Shown here in pieces: positions 25,720 through 35,182 of a stretch of 64,000 bases of DNA. Numbering within the stretch: the stretch's first letter is position 1; the number at the start of each line of letters is the position of its first letter. Both the position numbers and the translations under genes were made by a program. Source of the stretch: Streptomyces sp. HD (lineage in GTDB: Bacteria; Actinomycetota; Actinomycetes; Streptomycetales; Streptomycetaceae); NCBI RefSeq assembly GCF_028369295.1, contig NZ_JAQMYP010000003.1, forward strand, positions 62,001 to 126,000. Reading direction: 5' to 3'. The notes under the pieces are model-generated. The model made no database searches. It had not been told where the DNA came from and worked only from the letters and a program-made list of their open reading frames with translations.

Positions 25720-25764
25720 GACTTGGCCGCGCCCCCCGGGTCGTGAGCCCATAAGCTGTGCCGA

Positions 25765-27957
25765 GTGACGCGCATCCAGGAAATGGTCCTGAAGATCCAT
25801 AGCAGATGCAATCTCGCTTGCGACATCTGTTATATGTACGAGCTCGAAGACCAGAGCTGGAAGACACGTCCGACCGTGATCTCCCAGGAAACGGTCGCAC
25901 AGGTCGCCCAACGCCTGTCCGATTACGCCAAGGCACACCTACTCGATTCCGTCGCTGTAATTCTTCACGGCGGCGAACCCCTTCTCGTGGGTCCCGCGCG
26001 ACTGCGCCGTATCTGTGAGGAAATCACGCACACCCTGTCCCCCGTCACCACGGTGGACCTCCATATGCACACAAATGGACTTCTGCTTCATGAACGACAT
26101 CTGGAGATCCTCAAGGAATTCGACGTCAAGGTCGGCGTCTCCGTGGACGGCGATCAGACGGCCAATGACCGTCACCGACTGGACCGAAAGGGGCGGAGCA
26201 GTTACGAGAAGGTGCTGCGGGGGATCGAGCGGCTGCGGGCACCCGAATACCTGAACCTTTTCCAGGGCATCCTGTGCACCGTAGACGTGGAGAACGACCC
26301 GGTCACGGTCCATGACGCACTCACCCGATTGCAGCCGCCCCGCATCGACTATCTGCTGCCGCATTCCACCTGGGACAGTCCGCCGCCGGCCGGAAGCTCC
26401 CGGTCCGCCACGCCGTACGCCGACTGGCTGCTGCGGGTCTTCGACCGGTGGCTGGAGCAGGGCCGCCCGATGGAGGTGCGCACCTTCGACTCGGTGCTCA
26501 GCACCCTGCGTGGCGGCCCCAGTCTCACCGAGGCCATGGGGCTTGCCCCGTCCGACCTCGCAGTCGTGGAAACGGACGGCGCCATCGAGCAGGCCGACTC
26601 ACTGAAAGCGGCCTACGACGGGGCCCCGGCCACCGGCTACGACGTCTTCCGGCACACCTTCGACGACTTCGCCCGGCACCCCGGTGTACGCGCCCGGCAG
26701 TCCGGCCTCGGCGGGGTCAGCGAGACCTGTCGACGCTGCCCCGTCGTCCAGTCGTGCGGCGGCGGGCTCTACACCCACCGCTACAGCACCGAACGGGGTT
26801 TCGACAATCCATCCGTCTACTGCGACGACCTGAGGGCCTTCATCGAGGGCGTGGCGGAGCGGATCACGGATCGTACGCTCTCTCCTGCCGTGCACGACAT
26901 CGGTGAACTCCGGCTCGCCCAGGTCGAGTTGACCCACGAGCTGCTGCGGAGGGCGAACGACCGGGCGTCGGAGGACACGGACTGGGCGCGGGCCTGGCAG
27001 ACGCTGCTGTTCCTCGACGGGGATGCCCGTGCGGGCGCAGAGCTGGACGTGCTGCTGACCCACCCTTATGTGCGGTCCGCACTGCGCCGGGTCTGGAGCG
27101 AAGGGCCCCTGTCCGGCTGGCTCGCCGCGCTGACCGTGGCCGCGGGGGTGCGTGGCCGGACCGAGGTGACCCTGGCGTGGGATCAGCGCAACCGGGAACT
27201 GCATCTGCCCACGCTCGGCACCCTGCGGCTGCCGATGTCCGGCCGGGTCGAGATCACCACCGGCCCGGACGGCTTCACGGTGCGGCACGCGGACGGAACG
27301 CAGCGGGTTCGCGTCGGCGAGGCCGACCACGGAACGTGGCGCCCCCTGCGGCCCCAGCTGTCCACGCAGTCCCCGCTGCCTCTGGCCGACGGGCCGCTGA
27401 TCGATGACGCCGACCCGTACCGGCACTGCTTCCCCGCCGATGTCCAAGATCCGCTGGAGACGGCGGACCGTGAACTCTTCGGCAAGCGCGTGCAGTTGGC
27501 CTTCGAGCTCGCCGACGAGCAGTTGCCCGGCTGGCGCGGCGACCGGAACCTGCTGGTCCCCTGGGTCGTGACACCGCTGGCCAGGGGCACCGGTGTCCAG
27601 CTCGGTGAACACGCCCCCGGTGCGCTGGGGATCGCGGTGGATGCCGAACCCGAGCTCGTTGCCCAGCAGTTGCCGCGTCTCGGCCGACGGGCCAGGTTCT
27701 TCGCCCTGCGGGAGACGACCGACCTCACCGTGCCGGGCCGTCCGGCCGGCCGGCTGCTCGACGAGGCCGACGACGCGCTCGCCACCGCCTGCCGGGCACC
27801 GGACGACTGCTTCGACGCGGGGCCCCGGGCGGTCGCCCTGAAGGAGGCCCACCGCGCGCTCACCGCACTGGCCGACGAGCCGGAGCGGGACCTCACCGAG
27901 ACCGGGGCGGCGTTCGTCGGCCGGCTGTGGGCCGACTGGCAGAGGTGGGCGCAGTAG
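25765..27957 (+). CDS. fxsB: FxsB-type radical SAM/SPASM peptide maturase
   Basis: 730 residues. The radical SAM cluster motif is CNLACDIC (Cys15, 19, 22), with the GGE SAM site at 69-71 (LHGGEP). SPASM Cys residues sit at 322, 325, 331 and 353 (CRRCPVVQSCGGG). FxsB enzymes form a carbon-carbon cyclophane link within the C-terminal FxS of a small precursor. The C-terminal third, from about 560, resembles the HExxH beta-hydroxylase domain often fused to FxsB (LVPWVVTPLARGTGVQL, APGALGIAVDAEPELVAQQL), but no HExxH is present anywhere. GTG start at 25765 without a ribosome site. The acetyltransferase ATG follows the stop by one base. Confidence 0.82.
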   Translation: MTRIQEMVLKIHSRCNLACDICYMYELEDQSWKTRPTVISQETVAQVAQRLSDYAKAHLLDSVAVILHGGEPLLVGPARLRRICEEITHTLSPVTTVDLHMHTNGLLLHERHLEILKEFDVKVGVSVDGDQTANDRHRLDRKGRSSYEKVLRGIERLRAPEYLNLFQGILCTVDVENDPVTVHDALTRLQPPRIDYLLPHSTWDSPPPAGSSRSATPYADWLLRVFDRWLEQGRPMEVRTFDSVLSTLRGGPSLTEAMGLAPSDLAVVETDGAIEQADSLKAAYDGAPATGYDVFRHTFDDFARHPGVRARQSGLGGVSETCRRCPVVQSCGGGLYTHRYSTERGFDNPSVYCDDLRAFIEGVAERITDRTLSPAVHDIGELRLAQVELTHELLRRANDRASEDTDWARAWQTLLFLDGDARAGAELDVLLTHPYVRSALRRVWSEGPLSGWLAALTVAAGVRGRTEVTLAWDQRNRELHLPTLGTLRLPMSGRVEITTGPDGFTVRHADGTQRVRVGEADHGTWRPLRPQLSTQSPLPLADGPLIDDADPYRHCFPADVQDPLETADRELFGKRVQLAFELADEQLPGWRGDRNLLVPWVVTPLARGTGVQLGEHAPGALGIAVDAEPELVAQQLPRLGRRARFFALRETTDLTVPGRPAGRLLDEADDALATACRAPDDCFDAGPRAVALKEAHRALTALADEPERDLTETGAAFVGRLWADWQRWAQ

Positions 27958-27958
27958 C

Positions 27959-28732
27959 ATGGCCGCTTCCGACGATTTGACCGAACTCCCCCTGATTCTG
28001 AGCAAGTTGGGCGTCCGGGCGGGCGGGGTACTCATGGTGCACGCCGCGCTGGGTGGCAGCGGGCTGCGGGACACCGACGTACGCGATGCGCTCCTCGACG
28101 CGCTGGGACCCGGCGGCACTCTGGTGGTACCCGCCTTCACCCAGGAGAACTCGCGTACGTCACGGGCCCACCGGGCGCGGACCGTCGGCATGACGGAGCA
28201 GGAGCAGGAGCGGTTCCGGGCGTCGATGCCGGCCTTCGACCCCGGCAGTACGCCCTGTACGGCCATGGGGATGCTCGCCGAGTGCGTCCGTACGACGCCG
28301 GGGGCCGTGCGCAGTTCGCATCCGCAGACGTCCATGGCGGGCCTCGGTCCGCGTGCCGCCGAGTTGCTCACCGGGCACGACCCGCACTGCCTGCTCGGGG
28401 AGCGCTCCCCGCTCGCCCGGCTGTACGACGCGCGGGCCCAGGTGCTGCTGCTGCGGGTGGGGTTCGAGGTGTGCACGGCGTTCCATCTCGCCGAGTACCG
28501 GACGACGCCGCCGCGGCCCCTGCGTACGTATCGCTGCGTGGTCGGCGAGCGGGGGAACTGGGTGTCGTACGAGGACACGGCACTCGACGACTCGGACTTC
28601 GCCGCGCTCGGGGACGGGCTGCCCGAGGAGCTGGTGGCCCGGGGTGAACTCGCCGGAAAGGAGGTCACCTTGGTGGAGATGCGGCCCGCCGTCGACTTCG
28701 TCTGCGGGCTGATGTCCGGATATCGCCACTGA
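27959..28732 (+). CDS. AAC(3)-family N-acetyltransferase
   Basis: 257 residues of the aminoglycoside 3-N-acetyltransferase fold: MVHAALGGSGL near the N-terminus, GPGGTLVVPAFTQENS, SSHPQTSMAGLGPRA and LLLRVGFEVCTAFHLAEY, which hold the CoA-binding and catalytic residues of the family (the His in the SSHP region and the Cys/Thr segment before FHLAEY). True resistance enzymes acetylate the 3-amino group of aminoglycosides. Here the gene is locked into the fxs operon, one base after FxsB, so it more likely acetylates the modified peptide or a cofactor. I recall this association in other fxs loci. Confidence 0.8.
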   Translation: MAASDDLTELPLILSKLGVRAGGVLMVHAALGGSGLRDTDVRDALLDALGPGGTLVVPAFTQENSRTSRAHRARTVGMTEQEQERFRASMPAFDPGSTPCTAMGMLAECVRTTPGAVRSSHPQTSMAGLGPRAAELLTGHDPHCLLGERSPLARLYDARAQVLLLRVGFEVCTAFHLAEYRTTPPRPLRTYRCVVGERGNWVSYEDTALDDSDFAALGDGLPEELVARGELAGKEVTLVEMRPAVDFVCGLMSGYRH

Positions 28733-28840
28733 ATGACGTGAAACCGCCGACACGTTCTGCCGGATCGTCGGGCACATTGTTGGTTCCGGCCGGATGGCGT
28801 CGGCAGGGCCCAGGCGTCGTCAGCCGTTGCAGGGGGGCGC

Positions 28841-30172
28841 GTGAACGTACCGGAGCGGGGTCGCGAGTCGGACAACCGGCCCTACTTCTTCCTGAGTTAC
28901 GCCCACACACCGGCCTGGAGCCCAGGTGGCGGCGACCCGGACCACTGGGTCCATGTGCTCTTCACCGACTTGTGCGACCACATCATGGCGCTGACGGACC
29001 TGCCCGCCGGAGCCACCGCCGGGTTCATGGACCGTGAACTGCGTTCCGGTGACGGATGGCCGGAGAAGCTCAGTGAGAACCTGGCCATCTGCCGGGTGTT
29101 CGTCCCCCTCTTCTCGCCGCGCTACTTCACCAGCGAGATGTGCGGGCGCGAGTGGTTCGCGTTCAACGAGCGGATCCTGCGGGCCCGGGCCCGGGGGGCC
29201 GGCGACGTCCCGGCCATCGTCCCCGCACTGTGGACGCGCGTCGAGTACACCCAACTCCCCGACTCCGTACGGCACATCCACATCGACAACGCCTTCGGGG
29301 AGCGGTACGCCGCCCACGGGATATACGGGCTGATCAAACTCAACCGGCTGCACGACGAGTACGAGGAGACGGTGCTGGGGCTCGCACAGCGCATCGTGCG
29401 GGTCGCCCACGAGTCCCCGCTGCCGGCCAGCCGGCCCCGCCACTACGAGTCCACGCCCAGCGCCTTCAAACCGCGCGGCGAGGGACCCCGCCACATCCAT
29501 CTGACCGTGGCGGCGCCCACCCGCGACACCATTCCCCAGCACCGCGACGCCCGCCCGTACGGCGAGGACCCGCAGGACTGGAACCCGTACCACTCGGAGA
29601 GCACCCGGCCGCTGCCCGCCCTCGCCGAGGAACTGATCCGGTCGCTGGACTACCGCATCACGGTGTCCTCCTTCGACGACGAGGACACCAGCGGTGAGGA
29701 GACGGCCGACCCGGGCGCCGGGGGCGATCACGAGAAGGAGCAGCCGTCGGGCCGGCCGGGCATCCTCCTCGTCGACCGCTGGGTCCTCACCGATGAGGAA
29801 AACCGGCGCAGGCTCAAGGAGTTCGACTCGCTGGCGCGCCCCTGGGTCAGCGCCGTCATCCCCTGGAACCGGTCCGACGTGCAGTGCCACGGCGAGGAGG
29901 GCCGCAAGCTCACCGAGGACCTGGAGCGCACCCTGCCGCTCATCCTGGACCGGGGCCGGCGCACCGAGTCCCGGATGGCCGTGAACGGCGTCCCCAGCCT
30001 CAAGGCCTTCACCGACGTCCTCCCGGCGGTCGTGGCCCACACGACCCGGCAGTACCTCAAGCACGCGGAGGCGCACCCGCCCCCGGGCCCGCACGTGCCA
30101 CGGCCCCGTCTCATGGGACCGACCCATCAGCCGTACCCGGATGCGGGACCCGACAGCGGAGGAGAAGCATGA
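28841..30172 (+). CDS. fxsC: TIR-like protein FxsC
   Basis: 443 residues. The N-terminal 180 look like a TIR domain: PYFFLSYAHTPAW as box 1, GFMDRELRSGDGWPEKLSENL in the BB-loop region, RVFVPLFSPRYFTSEMCGREW as box 2. The C-terminal half is hydrophilic with a second alpha/beta segment (RPGILLVDRWVLTDEENRRRL) and may guide partner binding. FxsC proteins accompany FxsB in FxSxx-COOH systems; whether they cleave NAD is not known. The GTG start at 28841 follows AGGGGGGC. The stop overlaps the FxsT start (ATGA), so the two are coupled. Confidence 0.82.
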   Translation: MNVPERGRESDNRPYFFLSYAHTPAWSPGGGDPDHWVHVLFTDLCDHIMALTDLPAGATAGFMDRELRSGDGWPEKLSENLAICRVFVPLFSPRYFTSEMCGREWFAFNERILRARARGAGDVPAIVPALWTRVEYTQLPDSVRHIHIDNAFGERYAAHGIYGLIKLNRLHDEYEETVLGLAQRIVRVAHESPLPASRPRHYESTPSAFKPRGEGPRHIHLTVAAPTRDTIPQHRDARPYGEDPQDWNPYHSESTRPLPALAEELIRSLDYRITVSSFDDEDTSGEETADPGAGGDHEKEQPSGRPGILLVDRWVLTDEENRRRLKEFDSLARPWVSAVIPWNRSDVQCHGEEGRKLTEDLERTLPLILDRGRRTESRMAVNGVPSLKAFTDVLPAVVAHTTRQYLKHAEAHPPPGPHVPRPRLMGPTHQPYPDAGPDSGGEA

Positions 30173-33100
30173 CGGCCGCGCACGACGGACGCATCATCAC
30201 CTTCTACTCGTACAAGGGGGGAACGGGCCGCACCATGGCCCTGGCCAACGCCGCGTGGATCCTCGCGGCCAACGGCCGGCGTGTCCTCGCCGTCGACTGG
30301 GACCTTGAGGCCCCGGGCCTACACCGGTTCTTCCATCCGTTCCTCGACCCCAACGCCCTCGCGGCGACCACGGGAGTCATCGACATCATCAACGAGTACG
30401 CCTGGGCGGCGACCACCGGCACCCAGCGCTCCGGACCCTGGCACCTGGACTTCGCGGACGTCGAGCAGCACGCCATCTCACTGACGCCGGAGCGCCTGGG
30501 CCTGCGGTTCGCGGACGGCGGCTCGCTCGACTTCCTGTCCGCGGGGCGACAGGACCGCACCTACTCGGCCACGGTGTCGTCGTTCGAGTGGGACAACTTC
30601 TACGAGCGCCTGGGCGGCGGCCTGTTCCTCGACGCGCTGCGCGACAGCATGCGGGCGTCGTACGACTACGTCCTGATCGACAGCCGTACCGGTCTGTCGG
30701 ACAACGCCGACATCTGTACCATCCAGATGCCCGACGTCCTCGTGGACTGCTTCACGCTCAGCGACCAGTCGATGGACGGCGCCGCCGCGGTGGCCCGCAG
30801 CGTCCAGGACGGCTACCGCAAGCGCAGGATCCGGGTGCTGCCGGTGCCGATGCGCATCGACGAGGGCGAGAAGGAGAAGGTCGACGCGGGGCGGGCGCTG
30901 GCCCGGCTCAAGTTCGACGGTCTCCCCAAGGGGCCCGACGACATCGACCTCAGTGCCGAGGACCAGGCCGCCTACTGGGGCAACGTGGAGATCCCGTACC
31001 GCCCCTACTACGCCTACGAGGAGACGCTCGCGACCGTCGGTGACGAGAGCGGTATCGCCAACTCGCTGCTGTCCGCGTTCGAGCGCCTCACCGCCGTGAT
31101 CTCGGAGGGCGAGGTCACCTCCCTGCCCCCGGTCCCGGAGACGGTACGGCTGCGCTGCCGTGACGCGTTCCTGCGGCGGCGGCCGGTGACGAGCGCGGCT
31201 GACATCGTGGTGGCGTACGCGGCCGAGAACCGTATGTGGGCCGACTGGATCGAGGCGCTGCTGAAGCGGGCCGGCTGCCAGGTGACCCTGCACGACATAT
31301 CGGCCGGTCCCGTGCAGCGCGAGGACGACACGGTGCGCACCCTTGTGCTGCTGTCGAACGCCTTCCAGAAGTCCCGGTACGCCGACGCGGTCTGGCGTAC
31401 CCTCACCGAATCCGACCCGGACGCACAGAGCGGCGTGATGATCCCGCTGCGGGTCGACGAGGTACGGCTGCTCACCTCCTACCTGGACCACAACCCGGTC
31501 GACCTGCACCGACTGGACGAGACGCACTGTGTCGCCGGCCTGCTCGGCGCCGTGGGTCTGCCCGTGCAGTCCGTCGAATCGGGCGCCGCCGGCCCGCGCT
31601 TCCCCGGCAACACGCCCGCGCACTGGAACGCACCGATGCGCAACAACACGTTCACCGGCCGCAACCTCATCCTCGACCGGGTGCGCGACCAGCTCGCCGG
31701 CGGCGTGTCCGGGGTCGTGCCGCAGCCGCTGACCCTGTTCGGGCTCGGCGGGGTCGGCAAGTCGCAGGTGGCCATCGAGTACGTGCACCGCTTCATGGCC
31801 GACTACGACCTGGTGTGGTGGACGTCGGCCGAGCACGAGGACAACGTGCTCGCCTCGCTCGCCGACCTGGGCGCCCGGATCGGCGCGCCGGGCGGCGACG
31901 ACATGACCATGGCCGGCCAGGAGGCCGTGCAGATGCTGGCCCGCGGGCTTCCGACCAAACGCTGGATCCTCGTCTTCGACAACGCCGACGACCCTTCCTG
32001 GCTCACCCGCTACTTCCCGCAGGGCGGCGGCGGGCACATCCTCATCACCTCACGCAACCAGGCATGGGCACAGCAGGGGGCGTCCATGCCGATCGACGTC
32101 TTCCTGCGCGACGAGAGCGTCGAGCACCTCACCCGCAGGGCCTCCGGGCTCAGCTCAGGCGAGGCCGACCAGGTGGCGAGCGCGGTGGGCGACCTGCCGC
32201 TCGCGGTCGAGCAGACCGCGGCCTGGCTCGCCGAGACCGCCACGCCCATCGACGACTATCTGCGGCAGCTGGCCGAGCAGACCACCGACGTCCTGGCCCT
32301 CAACCAGCCTGCCGACTACTCCCACTCGGTGGCGGCGACGTGGAACATCTCCATCGCCCGCCTGAAGGAACGATCCCCCGCCTCCGTCCGGCTGCTCCAG
32401 CTGTGCGCGTTCCTGGCGCCCGAGCCGATCTCGTCCCAGCTGCTGTACAGCAAGGAGATGATCGACGCCCTGCGGCCCTACGACCCCTCTCTGCAGGAGA
32501 GCCTGCTGCTGGGCCGGGTCGTCCGGGAGATCGGCCGGTTCGCGCTGGCCAAGGTCGACCAGGTCAGCAACAGCATCCAGGTCCACCGGCTGGTGCAGGC
32601 CGTGATCCGCTCCCAGCTGACCGAGGAGGAGCAGCAGCAGGCCCGGCACGTCGTGCACGCCGTGCTCGCGGGGGCCCGCCCGGACGGCGACGAGCCCATC
32701 GACGACCCGGAGTCCTGGCCGCGCTTCGCCGTCATCTGGCCGCACCTGGGTGCCTCGGACGCCCGTAACTGCACCGAGGCCCCCACCCGCCGCCTGCTCA
32801 TCGACCGTGTCCGCTACCTCTGGAAACGCGGCGACTTCCCCGGCGCGCAGCGCCTCGCCGAGGACCTCCTCGCCCATTGGAAGGAACTGCTCGGCGAGGA
32901 TGACGTGCAATACCTGTATCTGCGCTGCCAGCTCGCCAGCGTGCTGCGCTCCCAGGGGCGCTATGTGGAGTCCCGCGCGATCGACGAGGAGCTGCTGGAA
33001 CGGCAGCGCCGCGTCCTCGGGCCCTCCCACCCGCACACGTACGTGACCACGTCCTGTCTGGCCAGCGATCTCGCGGCGCTCGGCGAGTACCGGTCCGCGG

Positions 33101-34104
33101 TCGGTCTGGCCCGCGAGGCGCACGACGGGTTCAGCCAGATCTTCCACGAGTCGCACCGCCGTACCCTGAGCGCCGCCAACAACCTCGCGCTCGCGCTTCG
33201 CATGGTGGGCCGCTACGGCGACGCACGCGTCCTGGACCAGGACACCCTCGACCGGCGCATGGAGGTCCTGGGCCCCGACCACCCCTACACGCTCGCGTCC
33301 GCCGAACGGCTGGGCCGCGATCTGCGCGAGGTCGGGCGCTACTCGGAGTCCGTGGCGCTGCTGTCCCGGACGTACGACGCCCACAAGCGCATCCTGGGCA
33401 AGGACTTCCCGGGCACCCTGCGGTGCGCCAAGTCGCTCGCCGTGTCGCTGCGCCGGGCCGGGCAGTTCGAGGACGCCCGGCGGCTGACGACGGCGACCCG
33501 CGCGCAGTACCGGGCGCAGTACCCGAAGCCGACCCCTGACTCGCTGGCCTGCGATCTCAACCTGGCCGCCGACCTGTTCGCGGCCGACGAGCGCGAAGCC
33601 GCGCGCGAGGTGGCCCTGGAGGCGCTGGCCGAGTACCGCAAGGTGCCGGGCGAGGCCCACCCCTACACCCAGGCCGCCCTAAACAACCTCGGCATCTTCC
33701 ACTGGGGCTGCGGCGACATCGATGAGGCGGCGGAGGTGTTCCGCCAGGTGCTGCCACGCATGGCGGAGGTACTGGGGGACCAGCATCCGCACATCCTGTT
33801 CACCGAGATCAACTACGCCAACGTCCTGGCCGACCAGGGCCGTCTGGAGGAGGCACTGGAGCTGGAGAAGAAGGCGATGGTCACCCTGCGCACCGTGCTC
33901 GGGCCGCACCACCCGGAGACCCTGGCCGTGGTCGCCAACTTCACCCTCACCCTGGACGCCCTCGGGCGGGGGGAGGAGGCCCGCCGGGCGCGCGACGAGG
34001 CCATGGAGGAGCTGCGCCGGCTGCTCGGGGAGGACAACGGGATCATCCACGTCGCGTCGGAAGGGCGCCGCATCTACCGGGATCTGGAGCCGTTGGCCGT
34101 GTGA
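30169..34104 (+). CDS. fxsT: FxsT: ParA-like / TIR-like / NB-ARC / TPR signalling protein
   Basis: 1311 residues in four parts. First a MinD/ParA-like ATPase with the deviant Walker A YSYKGGTGRT at 13-22 and VDWDLEAPG. Next a TIR-like segment (about 343-480; ADIVVAYAAENRMWADWIEALLKRAG). Then a STAND NTPase with Walker A GLGGVGKS at 525-532 and Walker B ILVFDNAD near 600. From about 880, ten or so TPR units of the 42-residue kind (YVESRAIDEELLERQRRVLGPSHPHT and variants) reach nearly to the end. This is the large partner of the FxSxx-COOH system; the layout is that of an innate-immunity-like sensor, with TPRs probably binding the modified peptide or a target. GGAGGAG precedes the ATG. Confidence 0.85.
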   Translation: MTAAHDGRIITFYSYKGGTGRTMALANAAWILAANGRRVLAVDWDLEAPGLHRFFHPFLDPNALAATTGVIDIINEYAWAATTGTQRSGPWHLDFADVEQHAISLTPERLGLRFADGGSLDFLSAGRQDRTYSATVSSFEWDNFYERLGGGLFLDALRDSMRASYDYVLIDSRTGLSDNADICTIQMPDVLVDCFTLSDQSMDGAAAVARSVQDGYRKRRIRVLPVPMRIDEGEKEKVDAGRALARLKFDGLPKGPDDIDLSAEDQAAYWGNVEIPYRPYYAYEETLATVGDESGIANSLLSAFERLTAVISEGEVTSLPPVPETVRLRCRDAFLRRRPVTSAADIVVAYAAENRMWADWIEALLKRAGCQVTLHDISAGPVQREDDTVRTLVLLSNAFQKSRYADAVWRTLTESDPDAQSGVMIPLRVDEVRLLTSYLDHNPVDLHRLDETHCVAGLLGAVGLPVQSVESGAAGPRFPGNTPAHWNAPMRNNTFTGRNLILDRVRDQLAGGVSGVVPQPLTLFGLGGVGKSQVAIEYVHRFMADYDLVWWTSAEHEDNVLASLADLGARIGAPGGDDMTMAGQEAVQMLARGLPTKRWILVFDNADDPSWLTRYFPQGGGGHILITSRNQAWAQQGASMPIDVFLRDESVEHLTRRASGLSSGEADQVASAVGDLPLAVEQTAAWLAETATPIDDYLRQLAEQTTDVLALNQPADYSHSVAATWNISIARLKERSPASVRLLQLCAFLAPEPISSQLLYSKEMIDALRPYDPSLQESLLLGRVVREIGRFALAKVDQVSNSIQVHRLVQAVIRSQLTEEEQQQARHVVHAVLAGARPDGDEPIDDPESWPRFAVIWPHLGASDARNCTEAPTRRLLIDRVRYLWKRGDFPGAQRLAEDLLAHWKELLGEDDVQYLYLRCQLASVLRSQGRYVESRAIDEELLERQRRVLGPSHPHTYVTTSCLASDLAALGEYRSAVGLAREAHDGFSQIFHESHRRTLSAANNLALALRMVGRYGDARVLDQDTLDRRMEVLGPDHPYTLASAERLGRDLREVGRYSESVALLSRTYDAHKRILGKDFPGTLRCAKSLAVSLRRAGQFEDARRLTTATRAQYRAQYPKPTPDSLACDLNLAADLFAADEREAAREVALEALAEYRKVPGEAHPYTQAALNNLGIFHWGCGDIDEAAEVFRQVLPRMAEVLGDQHPHILFTEINYANVLADQGRLEEALELEKKAMVTLRTVLGPHHPETLAVVANFTLTLDALGRGEEARRARDEAMEELRRLLGEDNGIIHVASEGRRIYRDLEPLAV

Positions 34105-34149
34105 CCGCCGGCCGGGGCGGCCGCCTCCGTGACGGATCCGCGCGGTCGG

Positions 34150-35025
34150 TCAGACGACGGGTCCGCCGATGAGCCAGTCGATGATCCGGGGCAGCGCGCG
34201 CAGAGCGGTGAAGTGCGCCGCCGCGGGGTCGACGACCTTCCTGGACCGCGGTATGCGCGCGGCCAGCCACGAGGTGTGGGAGACGGGCGAGAAGACGTCG
34301 TGCTCCCCGTGCCAGAGCAGCACGGGCACCTTGATGTCCGCGGGATCGAACCCCCAGGGCCCGGTCAGCGCCAGGATGTCGTCGATCCACCCGTAGGGGG
34401 AACGGCGCAGCGCCTCCCGGAAGTTGCGCAGCATCATCGAGCGGATAGCCGTGTCCGCGACGATCGACCGGTCGTCGTCGGTGAGGTCCTTGCGCAGTTG
34501 CGCGAGCAGCCGCTCGGGGTCCCGTCCGATCGCCGTGGACCTCGGGATGAGCCGGGCCGCGAACCGTTCGGGGTCGGTGTACGCCGTGCGGAACTCGTCG
34601 ACGTTGGACGGTGCCATGCCGGCGAACCAGTCGAGTCCCTCCGCGTCGCGCGGGGCGAGTCCGACGAGGGCGGCGGCCCGGGTCACCCGGTCCGGCAGCA
34701 GCGCGGCGCAGGCCAGTGCGTGCGGTGCGCCGCCGGAGCGGCCCACCACCGCGAAGCTCTCCAGTTCCAACGTGTCCGCGACCACCGCGACGTCCTGTAC
34801 GACGTCCGCGACCCGGCGGCCCCGGTTGCGGTCCGAACCGCCGTACCCGGGGCGGTCGTAGCTGATCAGGCACGCACCACGCTGGTAGAGGAACATCGGC
34901 CGGGGGCGGGGCCCGACGCGGCTGCCCGGCATGCCGTGCAGCAGGAACACCGCCCGCCCTCGGGGGTCGCCCGAGACCTCCACCCGTAACTGCCGCCCGT
35001 CAGCCGTCCGCACATGGTCAGACAC
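34150..35025 (-). CDS. Alpha/beta hydrolase
   Basis: 291 residues. The fold is clear from the oxyanion region VFLLHGMPGSR, the nucleophile elbow VVGRSGGAPHAL (Ser in GRSGG), the acid HGEHDVFSP and the terminal AAAHFTAL for the catalytic His. Esterase, epoxide hydrolase-like and peptidase activities all occur in this family. The GTG at 35023-35025 has GGGGGAG upstream. It is convergent with FxsT, 45 bp away, and 157 bp downstream of the lipoprotein gene on the same strand, so it is probably separately transcribed. Confidence 0.88.
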   Translation of the reverse strand: MSDHVRTADGRQLRVEVSGDPRGRAVFLLHGMPGSRVGPRPRPMFLYQRGACLISYDRPGYGGSDRNRGRRVADVVQDVAVVADTLELESFAVVGRSGGAPHALACAALLPDRVTRAAALVGLAPRDAEGLDWFAGMAPSNVDEFRTAYTDPERFAARLIPRSTAIGRDPERLLAQLRKDLTDDDRSIVADTAIRSMMLRNFREALRRSPYGWIDDILALTGPWGFDPADIKVPVLLWHGEHDVFSPVSHTSWLAARIPRSRKVVDPAAAHFTALRALPRIIDWLIGGPVV

Positions 35026-35182
35026 CGCCGCGCTCCCCCTCTCGAAGCCCCACCCCGGGGCCACGATGCACGTCCTTTGCCCGCACTCGGCTGCACCGAA
35101 ACGGCGGGGTCGCCCAACCATCCTGCCCGCAAGGCAACTTGACTTGCCCTCAGGCGACCGCTGCCTCTGCCCGCCGCCCGCG

